From NCBI GenBank assembly GCA_947258585.1, contig CAMYIZ010000075.1:1-43944 (forward strand): a stretch of DNA of 43,944 bases, given 5' to 3'. Positions 42,819-43,944 of this stretch are shown piece by piece. A model generated the notes under the pieces. That model was not told the DNA's origin. It saw only the letters and a list, made by a program, of their open reading frames with translations, and ran no database searches. Numbering within the stretch: the first letter of the stretch is position 1; every line of letters starts with the position of its first letter. The DNA is from an uncultured Haliea sp. (GTDB lineage Bacteria > Pseudomonadota > Gammaproteobacteria > Pseudomonadales > Halieaceae). The position numbers were made by a program, and so were the translations under genes.

Positions 42819-43715
42819 ATGACAGCATTGCCTGCCGCTCGCGGCGTTGCGCCGTTTCTTCCCCTCGTTGTTCACGCTCCCCATGCCGGCACCCACGTGC
42901 CTGCGCTTGCCCGGGAGACCCTGCTCGATTCCGCCCGCCTGCGCGCTGAGCTCAACCGCCTGACGGACTGGTACACCGCGGATCTGTTCCAGCTGCCGGG
43001 TGCGGCCCTGTGCGCCACGCCGGTGAGTCGGCTGGCAGTGGACCTGGAGCGCTATACCGACGACGCCCTGGAGCCGCGCGCGGCGGTGGGGCAGGGAGTG
43101 ATCTACACCCATGACAGTCAGGGCCAGCGCCTGCGGCCGGAGATTGTGCCAGAACAGCGCCGGCAGTGGCTCGACCACTGGTATCGCCCCTGGCACCTGA
43201 AGCTGGAGCTGGATGTGCTCGCTAGCCTGCAGCGGCACGGGACCTGCCTGCTGGTGGATGCCCACAGCTTCCCCGCGTGTCCACTGGCCAATGAAGACGA
43301 CGCCGGCCGGGTGCGGCCGGACATCTGCCTGGGTACCGGTGCCAATACGCCGGCCTGGCTACTGGACCATGCCCTGGACTGGTGTGCCCGGCAGGGCCTT
43401 TCGGTCGCGGTGGACTTTCCCTATGCCGGCTGCCTGGTGCCCGCGGTGTATGCGGCGGACTCCCGGGTTGCGGCGATCATGGTGGAAGTGAATCGTGGCC
43501 TGTATCTGGAGCAGCCGGATCCGGCGACGGCTCCCGCACTGGGAATGGACTGTTTCCGGGTGAAAGCGGCGCTGAATGCGCTGCTGCTGGGAATGGCGGG
43601 GCAATTATGGGCGCCTGGAGGTTGGTCGTCAGTTGGGGAGCCAAGTGGCCAGGTGGCCAGGGAGCCAGGGAGCCAGGGAGCCAGAGCGTCTGACCTGATG
43701 GAATTGAGACATTGA
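42819..43715 (+). CDS. N-formylglutamate amidohydrolase family protein (HutG-like)
   Basis: This 298-residue protein resembles HutG-type amidohydrolases, which release formate and glutamate in histidine breakdown. HAPHAGTHVP (about 19-28), DWYTADLF, VDLERYTDD and DAHSFPACP carry the expected metal-binding and substrate residues. GAGGTGG stands before the ATG. The last ~30 residues are not family-like; they read through 8-bp GGAGCCAG repeats (43661-43684), so the original stop was probably lost and the tail drifted. No other hut genes are present, so the exact substrate is uncertain. Confidence 0.88.
   Translation: MTALPAARGVAPFLPLVVHAPHAGTHVPALARETLLDSARLRAELNRLTDWYTADLFQLPGAALCATPVSRLAVDLERYTDDALEPRAAVGQGVIYTHDSQGQRLRPEIVPEQRRQWLDHWYRPWHLKLELDVLASLQRHGTCLLVDAHSFPACPLANEDDAGRVRPDICLGTGANTPAWLLDHALDWCARQGLSVAVDFPYAGCLVPAVYAADSRVAAIMVEVNRGLYLEQPDPATAPALGMDCFRVKAALNALLLGMAGQLWAPGGWSSVGEPSGQVAREPGSQGARASDLMELRH
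43661..43684 (+). repeat. Three perfect GGAGCCAG repeats at a gene end
   Basis: Three tandem 8-mers with degenerate relatives upstream (43637-43660). Because eight is not a multiple of three, changes in copy number shift the reading frame of the last ~20 codons of the N-formylglutamate amidohydrolase-like gene. Confidence 0.85.
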
Positions 43716-43944
43716 TGTGGGAGAACAGTCGTCGGGAGGGGCCTTGCTCCGCTGTTTGATCCCTCCGCGGGCAGGGTGGCCGCATTTGATGACACGCGAT
43801 TCTTGGGGTTTTGCTGTGGCGTGGCTAATATACTGGATATAAATGGGTCTTCCCCGAATCGTGTGGAAACGTAGTGTTCCCCTCCCATCTTGGGTATGGT
43901 TCATCCATCATTCCTTTTTCTATTTTAGGCGATGGACGAAGTTA
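43716..43944. other. Window end, no gene seen
   Basis: No supported reading frame, RNA gene or terminator is seen. AT-rich sequence near 43829-43850 (ATATACTGGATATAAAT) could be part of a promoter for a gene beyond the window. Confidence 0.4.

Overview
The window looks like the chromosome of a GC-rich gammaproteobacterium. The flanking housekeeping-type genes (sterol desaturase family, ADP-ribosylglycohydrolase, DUF3127, N-formylglutamate amidohydrolase-like, MFS and MDR genes) use mostly G/C third positions and resemble marine or soil gammaproteobacterial proteins. The genus cannot be named from sequence alone. No rRNA, tRNA or CRISPR array was seen by eye.

Layout. (1) 1-7541: ordinary chromosome, with the tail of an unknown gene, a minus-strand operon (ATP-grasp protein, 672-residue unknown protein, sterol desaturase-like protein), a GFA-family protein, an ADP-ribosylglycohydrolase and a tandem-duplicated small coiled-coil membrane protein gene. 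(2) 7828-11618: an SbcD/SbcC-like nuclease-ATPase pair. (3) 11719-29330: a complete BREX phage-defence locus of lower and uneven GC, in the order brxE, brxA, brxB, brxC, pglX, a GmrSD-like DUF262/HNH gene (brxU-like), a Fic gene, pglZ, brxL. The first seven genes overlap or nearly touch. pglZ-brxL follows a 149-bp gap holding two inverted repeats that may be a second promoter. (4) 29426-35262: an accessory zone headed by a methyltransferase-HNH fusion gene. Pieces of this gene's 3' end recur three more times downstream, interleaved with toxin-antitoxin and defence-like remnants (orphan HigA-like gene, truncated Rpn-type gene, two HigBA-like pairs, a cupin). (5) 35486-43715: a TolB/CehA-type secreted protein, a ParE/YefM pair flanked by a collapsed copy of neighbouring sequence, an NTF2-like protein, an MDR oxidoreductase, an MFS transporter, a DUF3127 protein with an SSB-like C-terminal tip and an N-formylglutamate amidohydrolase-like protein.

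How it works together. In known BREX systems PglX marks host DNA by adenine methylation, and BrxB, BrxC, PglZ and BrxL are needed to block unmodified phage DNA. The embedded GmrSD-like nuclease would complement BREX by cutting phage DNA with modified bases. The Fic enzyme, translationally coupled to it, could add an AMP-transfer arm.

The strongest leads are: the mosaic composition (a BrxE head gene on a BREX-1 layout, with GmrSD-like and Fic genes inserted); a BrxL whose C-terminus closely resembles the membrane-binding domain of eukaryotic MITD1 instead of a Lon protease domain; an AT-rich replacement-like segment in pglX; the serial 3'-end copies of the methyltransferase-HNH gene between toxin-antitoxin cassettes; and the collapsed duplication beside the ParE/YefM module.
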